This document shows positions 1 through 8,849 of a stretch of 64,000 nt of DNA, piece after piece. The DNA lies in the NCBI RefSeq assembly GCF_003096715.1, contig NZ_QEOL01000011.1, positions 124,001 through 188,000 of the forward strand, in the 5' to 3' direction. Each line of letters begins with the position of its first letter. Positions within the stretch are counted from its first letter, which is position 1. The notes under the pieces are model-generated. The model saw nothing but the letters and a program-made list of their open reading frames with translations, did not search any database and was not told where the DNA came from. Source of the stretch: Paraburkholderia silvatlantica (GTDB lineage Bacteria > Pseudomonadota > Gammaproteobacteria > Burkholderiales > Burkholderiaceae). The translations under genes were made by a program, and so were the position numbers.

Positions 1-1131
1 ATGAGCTTCGGCGCGCTCTCCGCGAACGCCATCCGCGCGCTCAACATGGGCGCGAAGAAAGGCGGCTTCGCGCACGACACCGGCGAAGGCTCGATGTCGA
101 AGTATCACCGCGAGCATGGCGGCGACGTCATCTGGGAGATCGCTTCGGGCTACTTCGGCTGCCGCAACGACGACGGCACCTTCAGCGCCGCGAAATTCCA
201 GCGCCTCGCAAGCGAGCCGCAGGTGAAGATGATCGAGGTGAAGCTCTCGCAAGGCGCGAAGCCCGGACATGGCGGCATGCTGCTCGCGGCCAAGGTCACG
301 CCCGAGATCGCAGAGACGCGCGGCATTCCCATCGGCCGCGACTGCGTCTCGCCCTCGCGCCACTCGGAATTCTCCACGCCGCGCGGCCTGCTCGAATTCG
401 TCGAGCGCCTGCGCAAGCTCTCGGGCGGCAAGCCCACCGGCTTCAAGCTGTGCATCGGGCATCCGTGGGAGTTTTTCGGCATCGCCAAGGCGATGCTGGA
501 AACCGGCATCCTGCCCGACTTCATCGTCGTGGACGGCGCGGAAGGCGGCACGGGCGCGGCGCCGCTCGAATTCACCGATCACATCGGCACGCCGCTGCAG
601 GAAGGGCTGCTCCTCGTGCACAACACGCTCGTGGGCATCGGCCTGCGCGACAAGATCAAGATCGGCGCGAGCGGCAAGATCATCACCGCGTTCGATATCG
701 CGCGTACGCTCGCAATCGGCGCGGACTGGGTGAACTCGGCGCGCGGCTTCATGTTCGCCGTGGGCTGCATCCAGGCGCAGAAGTGCCACTCGGACCGCTG
801 CCCCACCGGCGTCGCCACGCAAGACCCCGTGCGCCAGCGCGCGCTGAACGTGCCGGACAAGGGCGAGCGCGTCTTCAACTTCCATCGCAACACGCTGCAC
901 GCGCTGCAGGAGCTGATTCAGGCCGCGGGTCTTTCGAGCCCTTCGGATCTGCGCGCGCACCACATCGTGCGGCGCGTGTCGTCGTATGAAGTGAAGCTGA
1001 TGTCGGAACTGCTCAAGTACCTGAAGCCCGGCGATCTGCTCGAAGGCCGCTATCGCTATCAGCTGTACGAGAAGTGGTGGCCCGTCGCGCGCAGCGATTC
1101 GTTTGCGCCGGCGGAGGAAAAGATCGTCTGA
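1..1131 (+). CDS. FMN-binding glutamate synthase family protein (5' part outside window)
   Basis: This is the FMN- and iron-sulfur-binding synthase half of a GltB-like protein, which in the family makes glutamate from 2-oxoglutarate and an ammonia or amide donor. The 376 visible residues include the glycine-rich FMN-site stretch GAEGGTGAAP (about 179-188) and three cysteines at 256, 262 and 267 (C-x5-C-x4-C), the spacing of the 3Fe-4S ligands of glutamate synthase. Stand-alone members are usually above 500 residues, so the first base, although an ATG, is probably an internal methionine and the gene begins left of the window. It has no amidotransferase domain in view. The exact donor and the physiological role of these short GltB-like proteins are uncertain. 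Confidence 0.85.
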   Translation: MSFGALSANAIRALNMGAKKGGFAHDTGEGSMSKYHREHGGDVIWEIASGYFGCRNDDGTFSAAKFQRLASEPQVKMIEVKLSQGAKPGHGGMLLAAKVTPEIAETRGIPIGRDCVSPSRHSEFSTPRGLLEFVERLRKLSGGKPTGFKLCIGHPWEFFGIAKAMLETGILPDFIVVDGAEGGTGAAPLEFTDHIGTPLQEGLLLVHNTLVGIGLRDKIKIGASGKIITAFDIARTLAIGADWVNSARGFMFAVGCIQAQKCHSDRCPTGVATQDPVRQRALNVPDKGERVFNFHRNTLHALQELIQAAGLSSPSDLRAHHIVRRVSSYEVKLMSELLKYLKPGDLLEGRYRYQLYEKWWPVARSDSFAPAEEKIV

Positions 1132-1154
1132 AGCAGACGATGTACGGCATGCAC

Positions 1155-1193
1155 GAAAACGCCCGGCGGCACGCCATGCCGTCGGGCGTTTTC
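1155..1193. terminator. Bidirectional Rho-independent terminator
   Basis: The arms GAAAACGCCCGGCGGC and GCCGTCGGGCGTTTTC form a GC-rich stem with A and T tracts on its two sides. It lies between the converging glutamate-synthase-like gene and the GST gene and can serve both. Confidence 0.8.
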
Positions 1194-1218
1194 ATATCGA
1201 CTGCCTGTGAACTGCCGA

Positions 1219-1830
1219 TTAGCCTTGCGGCACCGTGTCGATGAACGACTGGCGCTGCGAGAGCTTCTCGAAGTGGCGCGCGAGATCCGGATGCGCCTCG
1301 CGCCAGTTCAGCTCCGGCATGCGGAAGTCGAGATAGCCGAGCGCGCAGCCCACGGCAATATCCGCGAGCGTGTAGCGGTTGCCCGCGCACCACGGGTTGC
1401 CGTCGAGCCCCTTGGCCATCGCGGTGAGACTTTCGTGGATCTTGCGCGCCTGGCGCTTCACCCACGCCTCGTTGCGCTGCTCCGGCGTGCGCTGCGTGGC
1501 TTCGAGGCGGATCAGCACAGTCGCGTCGAGCATGCCGTCGGCGAGCGCCTCCCAGCAACGCACTTCGATACGCTCGCGGCCTGCGGGCGGAATGAGCTTG
1601 GCCACGGGCGAGAGCATGTCGACGTATTCGCAGATCACGCGCGAGTCGAACACGGCCTCGCCGTCGTCCATCACGAGACACGGTACCTTGCCGAGCGGGT
1701 TGAAATCGTGAATCGCCGTTTCTTCGCCCCACACGTTTTCGAGCACCAGCTTATAGTCGATTTTCTTTTCGGCGAGCGTGATCCGCGCCTTGCGGACATA
1801 CGGGCTGCCGAGCGAACCGATGAGTTTCAT
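1219..1830 (-). CDS. Glutathione S-transferase family protein
   Basis: A 203-residue cytosolic GST. The N-terminal thioredoxin-like domain carries SPYVRK at 9-14 (likely glutathione-activating serine at 9), the cis-proline segment KVPCLV near 48-53 and the D-S-R glutathione-binding turn near 62-64. The all-alpha C-terminal domain contains the helix-capping stretch YTLADIAVG typical of bacterial GSTs. The start at 1830 has a purine-rich AGGCAGGTGGT just upstream. The gene is monocistronic, convergent with the gene at 1 and divergent from pepP. Its substrate cannot be read from the sequence; family members detoxify electrophiles or have thiol-transferase activity. Confidence 0.9.
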   Translation of the reverse strand: MKLIGSLGSPYVRKARITLAEKKIDYKLVLENVWGEETAIHDFNPLGKVPCLVMDDGEAVFDSRVICEYVDMLSPVAKLIPPAGRERIEVRCWEALADGMLDATVLIRLEATQRTPEQRNEAWVKRQARKIHESLTAMAKGLDGNPWCAGNRYTLADIAVGCALGYLDFRMPELNWREAHPDLARHFEKLSQRQSFIDTVPQG

Positions 1831-2020
1831 ACCACCTGCCTTTTCTGGAATCCGGCCGAAGTATACGTTGGATTCGCATTTTCCTGACGCGCCGTCTGTT
1901 GCAGTGCAGGATTTTTCCTACAAATGATGTAGGCAGGAGACACCCTCCGGCGGCAACGACGCTTCCGAAGGATGACCGCGAGCGCGCGCGTCCGTGTGTA
2001 GCCAGCGCTACAATCTCACG

Positions 2021-3508
2021 ATGGACTCGACCCTCAAGCACAGCGCCCCGGCCGCCTCGAGCGAAGCCCACCCAGCGGCCAATGTGGCCGACGCCGCCGA
2101 CATGCAGCGCGGGCCCGACGGCGGCGCCGCGCTCTATCGCGCGCGCCGCGAACGTGTGCTTGCGGCGCTGCGCGCGCAAGGCGGCGGTGTCGCACTCGTG
2201 CCGACCGCGCCCGAAGCGCTGCGCAATCGCGACGCGGACTATCCCTATCGGCACGACAGCTACTTCTACTATCTCACCGGCTTCACGGAGCCCGAGGCGC
2301 TGCTCGTGCTCGACGCGAACGCGGGCGAGAATCAGCCCGCCGCCATCCTGTTCTGCCGCGCGAAGAACGTCGAGCGTGAAACGTGGGAAGGCTTCCGCTT
2401 CGGTCCGGACGCCGCGCGCGAAGCGTTCGGCTTCGACGCCGCGTTCGCCTTCGACGAACTCGATGCGCGCATCCCGCAGCTCATCGCCAACCGTCCGGCC
2501 CTGCACTACGCGCTCGCGGCCTCGGATCGCTTCGACGCGCAGGTGAAGCGCTGGATCGACGCGGTGCGCGCGCAGGGGCGCAGCGGCGTCACGGCGCCAG
2601 CCGCCGCGTACGACCTGCTGCCGCTGCTCGACGACATGCGCGTGATCAAGGACCCGCACGAACTCGACACGATGCGCCGCGCCGCGAAAATCTCGGCGCA
2701 CGCGCACGTGCGCGCGATGCAGACCTGCCGGCCCGGCATGCGCGAATACGAGATCGAGGCGGAGCTGCTCTACACGTTCCGCAAGCACGGCGCGCAGGCG
2801 CCGGCCTACGGCTCGATCGTCGCGGCAGGCGCGAACGCGTGCGTGCTGCACTACCCCGCAGGCAATGCGGTGGCGCGCGAGGGCGACCTCGTGCTCATCG
2901 ACGCCGCGTGCGAGTTGAACGGCTATGCCTCGGACATCACGCGCACGTTCCCCGCGAGCGGCCGCTTCACGAGCGCGCAACGCGAGCTGTATGACATCGT
3001 GCTCGCCGCGCAGCAGGCCGCCATCGACGCCACGCGCGCCGGCGTGAATTTCGAGGCGCCGCACGATGCCGCGGTGCGCGTGCTCGCGCAGGGGCTGCTC
3101 GATACCGGCATCATTGACCGGCAGCGTTTTGCGAGCGTCGACGACGTGATCGCCGAGCGCGCCTACGCGCGCTTCTACATGCATCGCACGGGGCACTGGC
3201 TCGGCATGGATGTGCACGACGCGGGCGACTATCGTGAACGCGGCGAGCGTCCCGATGCGGCGAGCGCCGGAAAGGCCGACGCTCCGCCGCCGTGGCGCAC
3301 GCTGCGCGCCGGCATGACGCTGACGATCGAGCCGGGCCTCTACGTGCGCGCGGCCGAGGACGTGCCCGAGCGCTACTGGGACATCGGCATCCGCATCGAG
3401 GACGACGCCATCGTCACCGAAACGGGCTGCGAGTTGATTACGCGCGACGTGCCCGTTGCCGCCGATGAAATCGAAGCGCTGATGCAGGACGCACAGCGCG
3501 GCGCCTGA
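2021..3508 (+). CDS. pepP: Xaa-Pro aminopeptidase (aminopeptidase P)
   Basis: A 495-residue M24-family dinuclear metallopeptidase that removes N-terminal residues preceding proline. An N-terminal creatinase-like domain (about 40-190) is followed by the pita-bread catalytic domain. The metal ligands can be placed: D294, D305, H392 in HRTGHWLGMDVHD, E437 in TIEPGLYV and E460 in RIEDD. The first about 35 residues are Ala/Ser-rich and outside the family core. ATG 2021 is preferred over the GTG at 1994 because a TACAAT -10 box ends six bases before it, suggesting a leaderless transcript; ATG 2102 is the next alternative. UbiH follows 53 bases downstream, the classical pepP-ubiH arrangement. Confidence 0.9.
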   Translation: MDSTLKHSAPAASSEAHPAANVADAADMQRGPDGGAALYRARRERVLAALRAQGGGVALVPTAPEALRNRDADYPYRHDSYFYYLTGFTEPEALLVLDANAGENQPAAILFCRAKNVERETWEGFRFGPDAAREAFGFDAAFAFDELDARIPQLIANRPALHYALAASDRFDAQVKRWIDAVRAQGRSGVTAPAAAYDLLPLLDDMRVIKDPHELDTMRRAAKISAHAHVRAMQTCRPGMREYEIEAELLYTFRKHGAQAPAYGSIVAAGANACVLHYPAGNAVAREGDLVLIDAACELNGYASDITRTFPASGRFTSAQRELYDIVLAAQQAAIDATRAGVNFEAPHDAAVRVLAQGLLDTGIIDRQRFASVDDVIAERAYARFYMHRTGHWLGMDVHDAGDYRERGERPDAASAGKADAPPPWRTLRAGMTLTIEPGLYVRAAEDVPERYWDIGIRIEDDAIVTETGCELITRDVPVAADEIEALMQDAQRGA

Positions 3509-3561
3509 CGCAAGCGCACGTGCGAACACGCGAAGATTCCACACGAAGCGAAGCAAACGAC

Positions 3562-4875
3562 ATGAACGCAGTTTCCGGCAGCGCGAACGACACTTCCACC
3601 GGCGCGAACGCGCACGCCCACTTCGACTACGACGTGACGATCGTCGGCGCGGGGCCGGTGGGCCTCGCGCTCGCGGGCTGGCTCGCGCGGCGCAGCGCCA
3701 CGCAAGGGCTCTCGATCGCGCTGATCGATGCGCGCGAACCCGAGGATAGCGCCGGCGATCCGCGTGCCATTGCCGTTTCGCAGGGCAGCCGCACGCTGCT
3801 CGAAGCGCTCGCATGGCCACACGATGCCACGCCGATCGAGCGCATCCATGTCTCGCAGCGCGGCCATTTCGGGCGCACGCTGATCGACCGCCACGACTAC
3901 GACTTGCCCGCGCTCGGCTACGTGGCGCGCTATGGCGCGATCGTTCAGGCGCTCGCGCACGCCGTGCGCGGCACGCAGGTGCACTGGCTGCATCACACGC
4001 AGGCGCACGACCCCGTCGTGGAAAACGACGGCGTGACGCTGCCGGTCGTGAGCGCGGGAGTCGAGCGGCAGTTGCGCACACACATCCTCGTGAACGCAGA
4101 AGGCGGGCTCTATCACGCGCCGCCGCAACGCGACGCACAGGACGATTCCGACTATTCCGACGAGACCGGCGCGAAAACCGTCGCGCCGGCCGCCGAAACC
4201 AAACGTACGCCCAAACGTACGCCCAAACGCACGCGCGACTACGGCCAAACGGCGCTGGTCGGCGTGGTGACGCTCGCGGCCCCGCAGCCACATGTGGCGT
4301 GGGAGCGCTTCACGAGCGAAGGCCCGATCGCGCTCCTGCCGATGGGCGGCGTACACGGTGCGGACTACGCGCTCGTGTGGTGCTGCTCGCCCGCGCAAGC
4401 CGAACGCCGCACGCAGCTTTCGGACGCCGACTTCCTCGCCGAACTCGGCGTGGCGTTCGGCGCGCGCATGGGCCGCTTCACGCAGATTCACGCTCGCGCG
4501 GCGTTCCCGCTCGGCCTGAACGCGCTCGATGCGCTCGTTTCCGGTAACGGCCGTATCGCGGCGGTCGGCAATGCGGCGCAGACGCTGCATCCGGTGGCGG
4601 GCCAGGGCCTCAATCTCGGCCTGCGCGACGCCCACGCCCTTGCCGACTCCCTCGCGCAACACGGCGCCACGCCGCGTGCGCTCGCCGAGTTCGCGGGCCG
4701 CCGCGCGTTCGACCGGCGCATGACGATCGGCGCGACGGATACGCTCGCACGCCTGTTCACCGTCGATTTCGGCCCACTCGCCACGCTGCGCGGACTCGCG
4801 CTCACGGCGCTCGAATTCGCGCCTCCCGTGAAGACGGCGCTCGCGCGGCAGATGATGTTTGGGCAGCGGAGTTGA
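3562..4875 (+). CDS. UbiH/UbiF/COQ6-type FAD-dependent monooxygenase
   Basis: A 437-residue FAD-dependent hydroxylase of the ubiquinone-biosynthesis family. It shows the Rossmann dinucleotide motif VGAGPVGLALAG near residue 30, the D-P-R-A-I-A segment near residue 67 and the C-terminal FAD signature GNAAQTLHPVAGQGLNLGLRD near 340-360. Neighbourhood (pepP upstream) matches ubiH, which hydroxylates the ubiquinone ring, but the family has several ring-position specificities, so no symbol is assigned. ATG 3562 is chosen because residues before it are not family-like. Oddity: residues about 190-225 form an acidic, then basic insertion with a tandem KRTP repeat before the strand RDYGQTALVG. Confidence 0.8.
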   Translation: MNAVSGSANDTSTGANAHAHFDYDVTIVGAGPVGLALAGWLARRSATQGLSIALIDAREPEDSAGDPRAIAVSQGSRTLLEALAWPHDATPIERIHVSQRGHFGRTLIDRHDYDLPALGYVARYGAIVQALAHAVRGTQVHWLHHTQAHDPVVENDGVTLPVVSAGVERQLRTHILVNAEGGLYHAPPQRDAQDDSDYSDETGAKTVAPAAETKRTPKRTPKRTRDYGQTALVGVVTLAAPQPHVAWERFTSEGPIALLPMGGVHGADYALVWCCSPAQAERRTQLSDADFLAELGVAFGARMGRFTQIHARAAFPLGLNALDALVSGNGRIAAVGNAAQTLHPVAGQGLNLGLRDAHALADSLAQHGATPRALAEFAGRRAFDRRMTIGATDTLARLFTVDFGPLATLRGLALTALEFAPPVKTALARQMMFGQRS

Positions 4876-5082
4876 TGTGGCGAACTAAGGGTCGCATCGC
4901 ATTTCATGTTGGCAGCGCCGCACTTGCTTAACGCACAGCCTGCAACAAGACCAGGGTCCGCGCAGCGCGACCTCGCACCCCGCTTACGTTAAAATAGGCG
5001 TTTCCCCTTTTTGAAATTCACGCCGTTCGCCGCGCCGGCCGGATTGCCATCCGGGTCGCGGCACCGGCCTCGCCCGCGCGTC

Positions 5083-6150
5083 ATGTTCACTATCGGCCGT
5101 CACACCTTGCGTAATAACCTGTTCGTCGCCCCCATGGCGGGTGTCACGGACAGACCGTTCCGCCAGCTGTGCAAGCGCCTCGGCGCGGGCTATGCGGTGT
5201 CCGAAATGGTTGCGTCCAACGCGCAACTCTGGAGGAGCGAAAAGACCATGCGCCGCGCGAATCACGCGGGCGAAGTGGAACCCATCTCCGTGCAGATCGC
5301 CGGCGCCGATCCGGACATGATGGCCGAAGCCGCGCGCTACAACGTCGCGAACGGCGCGCAGATCATCGACATCAACATGGGCTGCCCGGCCAAGAAGGTC
5401 TGCAACGTCGCGGCCGGCTCGGCGCTGCTGCAGAACGAGCCGCTTGTCGCGCGCATCGTCAGGGCCGTGGTCGACGCCGTGGGCGTGGGCCCCGACGCCG
5501 TGCCCGTCACGCTCAAGATCCGCACGGGCTGGGACCGCGACAATCGCAACGCGCTCACTGTCGCGCGCATTGCCGAGGAAAGCGGCATCGCCATGCTCAC
5601 CGTGCACGGCCGCACGCGCGCCGACCTCTATCACGGTGAAGCGGAGTACGAAACGATTGCCGCGGTGAAGGCCGCCGCGCGCATTCCGGTGGTCGCGAAC
5701 GGCGACATCGCGTCGCCGCAAAAGGCACGCGAGGTCCTCGCGCTCACGGGCGCCGACGCCATCATGATCGGCCGCGCGGCGCAGGGGCGCCCGTGGCTGT
5801 TCCGCGAAATCGAGCATTTCCTCGCGACGGGCGAGCGGTTGCCGCCGCCGCGCGTGGACGAAATCCAGTCGATCATGAATGAGCATCTGGAGGACCACTA
5901 CGCGTTTTATGGGGAATTTACGGGCGTGCGTACTGCGCGCAAGCATATCGGCTGGTACACTCGCGGCCTTTGCGGCGCCAATACGTTCCGGCATCGCATG
6001 AATACGCTGGACACCACGCGCGAGCAGCTCGTCGCTGTCAACCAGTTCTTCGACGAACAGAAGGCGCGCTCCGAGCGCCTCGTCTACGTCGACGACGAGA
6101 ACAACGACAGCGACGGCAGCGACGAATCAACCGATCGACTGGCAGCATGA
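5083..6150 (+). CDS. dusB: tRNA-dihydrouridine synthase B
   Basis: A 355-residue FMN-dependent enzyme that reduces uridine to dihydrouridine in the tRNA D-loop. The N-terminal strand APMAGVTDRPFRQLC, the catalytic-cysteine segment MGCPAKKVCN, the phosphate-binding loop VANGDIAS and the motif GRAAQGRPWLF are all present. ATG 5083 (MFTIGRHTLRNN) is chosen because the upstream 24 codons are not conserved-looking. The 3' end overlaps fis by four bases (ATGA), so the two are translationally coupled, as in the dusB-fis operon of other proteobacteria. The last about 20 residues are an acidic D/E/N-rich tail. Confidence 0.93.
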   Translation: MFTIGRHTLRNNLFVAPMAGVTDRPFRQLCKRLGAGYAVSEMVASNAQLWRSEKTMRRANHAGEVEPISVQIAGADPDMMAEAARYNVANGAQIIDINMGCPAKKVCNVAAGSALLQNEPLVARIVRAVVDAVGVGPDAVPVTLKIRTGWDRDNRNALTVARIAEESGIAMLTVHGRTRADLYHGEAEYETIAAVKAAARIPVVANGDIASPQKAREVLALTGADAIMIGRAAQGRPWLFREIEHFLATGERLPPPRVDEIQSIMNEHLEDHYAFYGEFTGVRTARKHIGWYTRGLCGANTFRHRMNTLDTTREQLVAVNQFFDEQKARSERLVYVDDENNDSDGSDESTDRLAA

Positions 6151-6380
6151 GCAAGCACAACATCGAACAATCCGTCCGCGAGAGCCTTGGCATCTACTTC
6201 CAGGACCTCGACGGCAGCAATCCGCACGACGTCTACGAAATGGTGATGGCGTGCGTCGAAAAACCGATGCTCGAGGTGGTGCTCGAGCAGGCAGGCGGCA
6301 ACCAGTCGCTGGCCGCCGAGTATCTCGGCATCAACCGCAACACGCTGCGCAAGAAGCTCCAGCAGCACGGCCTGCTGTAA
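6147..6380 (+). CDS. fis: Fis family DNA-binding protein
   Basis: A 77-residue nucleoid protein, close to the short betaproteobacterial Fis proteins. The C-terminal helix-turn-helix (LEQAGGNQSLAAEYLGINR then NTLRKKLQQHG) is the Fis signature. The dimerisation helices cover about residues 20-45. It begins inside the dusB stop codon (ATGA) and is followed 64 bases later by purH, so it is probably made only from the dusB-fis message. Fis bends DNA and tunes rRNA and growth-phase promoters; the direct targets here cannot be inferred from the window. Confidence 0.93.
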   Translation: MSKHNIEQSVRESLGIYFQDLDGSNPHDVYEMVMACVEKPMLEVVLEQAGGNQSLAAEYLGINRNTLRKKLQQHGLL

Positions 6381-6444
6381 CGCCGCTGCGTTTTACTGGA
6401 CCTTCGGTGCGGACTCCTCGATCTATCGGCAACTCTCCCACATC

Positions 6445-8010
6445 ATGATCAAGCAAGCGCTCATCTCCGTTTCCGACAAGGCAGGCATTGTCGACTTCGC
6501 GAAATCCCTCTCGGATCTCGGCGTCAAGATCCTGTCGACCGGCGGCACCGCGAAACTGCTCGCGGATGCGGGCCTCCCCGTCACCGAAGTGGCCGACTAC
6601 ACCGGCTTCCCGGAAATGCTCGATGGGCGCGTGAAAACGCTGCACCCGAAGGTGCACGGCGGCATTCTCGCGCGCCGCGACCTGCCCGAGCACATGGCCG
6701 CGCTCGAAAAGCACGACATCCCGACGATCGACCTGCTCGTCGTGAACCTCTACCCGTTCGTTCAGACGGTGTCGAAGGACGAGTGCACGCTCGAAGACGC
6801 GATCGAGAACATCGATATCGGCGGCCCGACCATGCTGCGCTCGGCGGCGAAGAATCATCGCGACGTGACCGTGGTCGTCGACCCGGCCGACTACGCGAAG
6901 GTGCTGGAAGAGATGCGCGCGAACGGCAACACCGTGAGCTACGCGACGAACTTCCGCCTCGCGACCAAGGTGTTCTCGCACACGGCGCAGTACGACGGCG
7001 CGATCACGAACTACCTCACGAGCCTCACCGAAGCGCTCGAGCACAAGTCGCGCAACACCTACCCGGCGGTGCTGAACCTTGCATTCGACAAGGTTCAGGA
7101 CCTGCGCTACGGCGAAAACCCGCACCAGAGCGCCGCGTTCTACCGCGACCTCACGACGCCGGCCGGCGCGCTCGCGAACTACACGCAGCTCCAGGGCAAG
7201 GAACTGTCGTACAACAACATCGCCGACTCGGACGCGGCATGGGAATGCGTGAAGACGTTCGACGCGCCGGCCTGCGTAATCATCAAGCACGCGAATCCGT
7301 GCGGCGTGGCGATCGGCGCGAACGCGCTCGAAGCCTACTCGAAGGCGTTCCAGACCGACCCGACCTCGGCGTTCGGCGGCATCATCGCGTTCAACCGCGA
7401 AGTGGACGAAGCCGCGGCGCAGGCCGTGGCGAAGCAGTTCGTCGAAGTGCTGATCGCGCCGTCGTTCTCGGCAGCGGCCAAGGCCGTGTTAGCCGCGAAG
7501 CAGAACGTGCGTCTGCTTGAAATCGCACTGGGCGATGGCCATAACGCGTTCGACCTGAAGCGCGTGGGCGGCGGCCTGCTCGTGCAATCGCTCGACGCGA
7601 AGAACGTGCAGCCGCACGAACTGCGCGTGGTGACGAAGCGTCACCCCACGCCGAAGGAAATGGACGATCTGCTGTTCGCATGGCGCGTCGCGAAGTTCGT
7701 GAAGTCGAACGCCATCGTGTTCTGCGCAAACGGCATGACGATGGGCGTGGGCGCGGGCCAGATGAGCCGCGTGGACTCGGCGCGCATCGCCAGCATCAAG
7801 GCCGAAAACGCGGGCCTCAAGCTCGCGGGCACGGCAGTCGCCTCGGATGCGTTCTTCCCGTTCCGTGACGGCCTCGACGTGGTGGTCAATGCCGGCGCGA
7901 CCTGCGTGATCCAGCCGGGCGGCTCGATGCGCGACGACGAAGTGATCGCCGCCGCCGACGAGCACAACATCGCCATGGTGATGACGGGCATCCGCCACTT
8001 CCGGCACTGA
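6445..8010 (+). CDS. purH: Bifunctional AICAR transformylase / IMP cyclohydrolase
   Basis: A 521-residue enzyme catalysing the last two steps of de novo IMP synthesis. The N-terminal MGS-like IMP cyclohydrolase domain (about 1-190) shows STGGTAKLL and the GRVKTLHPKVHGG loop. The C-terminal AICAR transformylase domain carries GKELSYNNIADSDAA and the KHANPCGVA motif that binds substrate and folate. Length is normal for the family. It starts 64 bases after fis and is closed by a strong terminator at 8068. Together with purB at 28123 it covers two stages of purine synthesis in this window. Confidence 0.96.
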   Translation: MIKQALISVSDKAGIVDFAKSLSDLGVKILSTGGTAKLLADAGLPVTEVADYTGFPEMLDGRVKTLHPKVHGGILARRDLPEHMAALEKHDIPTIDLLVVNLYPFVQTVSKDECTLEDAIENIDIGGPTMLRSAAKNHRDVTVVVDPADYAKVLEEMRANGNTVSYATNFRLATKVFSHTAQYDGAITNYLTSLTEALEHKSRNTYPAVLNLAFDKVQDLRYGENPHQSAAFYRDLTTPAGALANYTQLQGKELSYNNIADSDAAWECVKTFDAPACVIIKHANPCGVAIGANALEAYSKAFQTDPTSAFGGIIAFNREVDEAAAQAVAKQFVEVLIAPSFSAAAKAVLAAKQNVRLLEIALGDGHNAFDLKRVGGGLLVQSLDAKNVQPHELRVVTKRHPTPKEMDDLLFAWRVAKFVKSNAIVFCANGMTMGVGAGQMSRVDSARIASIKAENAGLKLAGTAVASDAFFPFRDGLDVVVNAGATCVIQPGGSMRDDEVIAAADEHNIAMVMTGIRHFRH

Positions 8011-8067
8011 TCTTCGCCGCCCTGGTTGCATGCGGCGCGTGACCTGCACGTGACGCGCCGCTTGTGC

Positions 8068-8103
8068 AAAGCCCGCCGGACTTGCGTCTCGCGGGCTTTT
8101 TCT
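8068..8103 (+). terminator. Rho-independent terminator of purH
   Basis: Arms AAAGCCCGC (8068-8076) and GCGGGCTTT (8091-8099) are followed by further T residues. It separates purH from ruvC. Confidence 0.8.
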
Positions 8104-8199
8104 TTGGGCCGCGCGCCCTGTTCGCTCGCGCCTTCGAGGCTCGCGGCCCAGGTGCCGTTCGTTGTACCATCGCAGGCACATCCGTCTTTCCCGCATTTC

Positions 8200-8742
8200 A
8201 TGAGAATTCTCGGCATCGATCCTGGCTTGCGCGTCACCGGCTTCGGCGTGATCGAGCGTCACGGCCATCAGCTCACGTACGTCGCAAGCGGCGTCATCCG
8301 CACCGCCGATGCCGATCTGCCCACGCGCCTCGGCACCATCTTCGAGGGCATTTCCACGCTGATCCGCCAGCACGCGCCCGACCAGGCCGCCATCGAAAAA
8401 GTCTTCGTCAACGTCAATCCGCAGTCGACCCTCCTGCTCGGCCAGGCGCGCGGCGCGGCCATTTGCGGACTGGTTTCGGGCGGCGTGCCGGTGGCCGAGT
8501 ACACCGCGCTGCAGCTCAAGCAGGCCGTGGTGGGCTACGGACGCGCGACCAAGGAGCAGATGCAGCAGATGGTCGTGCGCCTGCTCGCCCTGACCGGCAC
8601 GCCCGGCACCGACGCCGCCGACGCGCTTGGCATGGCGATCTGCCACGCGCACGGCGGCGACGCGCTCGCCGCGCTCGGCGGGCTTGCGCCGGCGCTCGCG
8701 AAGAAGGGCATGCGGGTACGCCGCGGACGGTTGATAGGCTGA
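8200..8742 (+). CDS. ruvC: Holliday junction endodeoxyribonuclease RuvC
   Basis: A 180-residue resolvase that cuts Holliday junctions during homologous recombination, acting with RuvAB. The start MRILGIDPGLRVTGFGV contains the first catalytic aspartate (D7). The segment IEKVFVNVNPQSTLLLGQARG carries the conserved glutamate, and TDAADALGMAICHAH near residue 140 carries the two C-terminal catalytic acidic residues. ATG 8200 is the family start; the frame is open upstream but that extension is not family-like. ruvA and ruvB follow in the same direction. Confidence 0.95.
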   Translation: MRILGIDPGLRVTGFGVIERHGHQLTYVASGVIRTADADLPTRLGTIFEGISTLIRQHAPDQAAIEKVFVNVNPQSTLLLGQARGAAICGLVSGGVPVAEYTALQLKQAVVGYGRATKEQMQQMVVRLLALTGTPGTDAADALGMAICHAHGGDALAALGGLAPALAKKGMRVRRGRLIG

Positions 8743-8849
8743 ATGCGTAAATGATGCGCCTGGCCGGGCGACCAACGTTCTGGCCGCGCGCGCCGTACGG
8801 CCCTGGCCTGGGCTACACTCCTGAGCTTTCCCTCATCACAGAACCCGCC

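Noticed and set aside
1751..4291. 846-codon open frame on the minus strand opposite pepP and the UbiH gene
   Set aside because: GC-rich codon-bias shadow; its translation is Arg/Ala-rich with no family features, while the plus strand encodes two recognisable enzymes.
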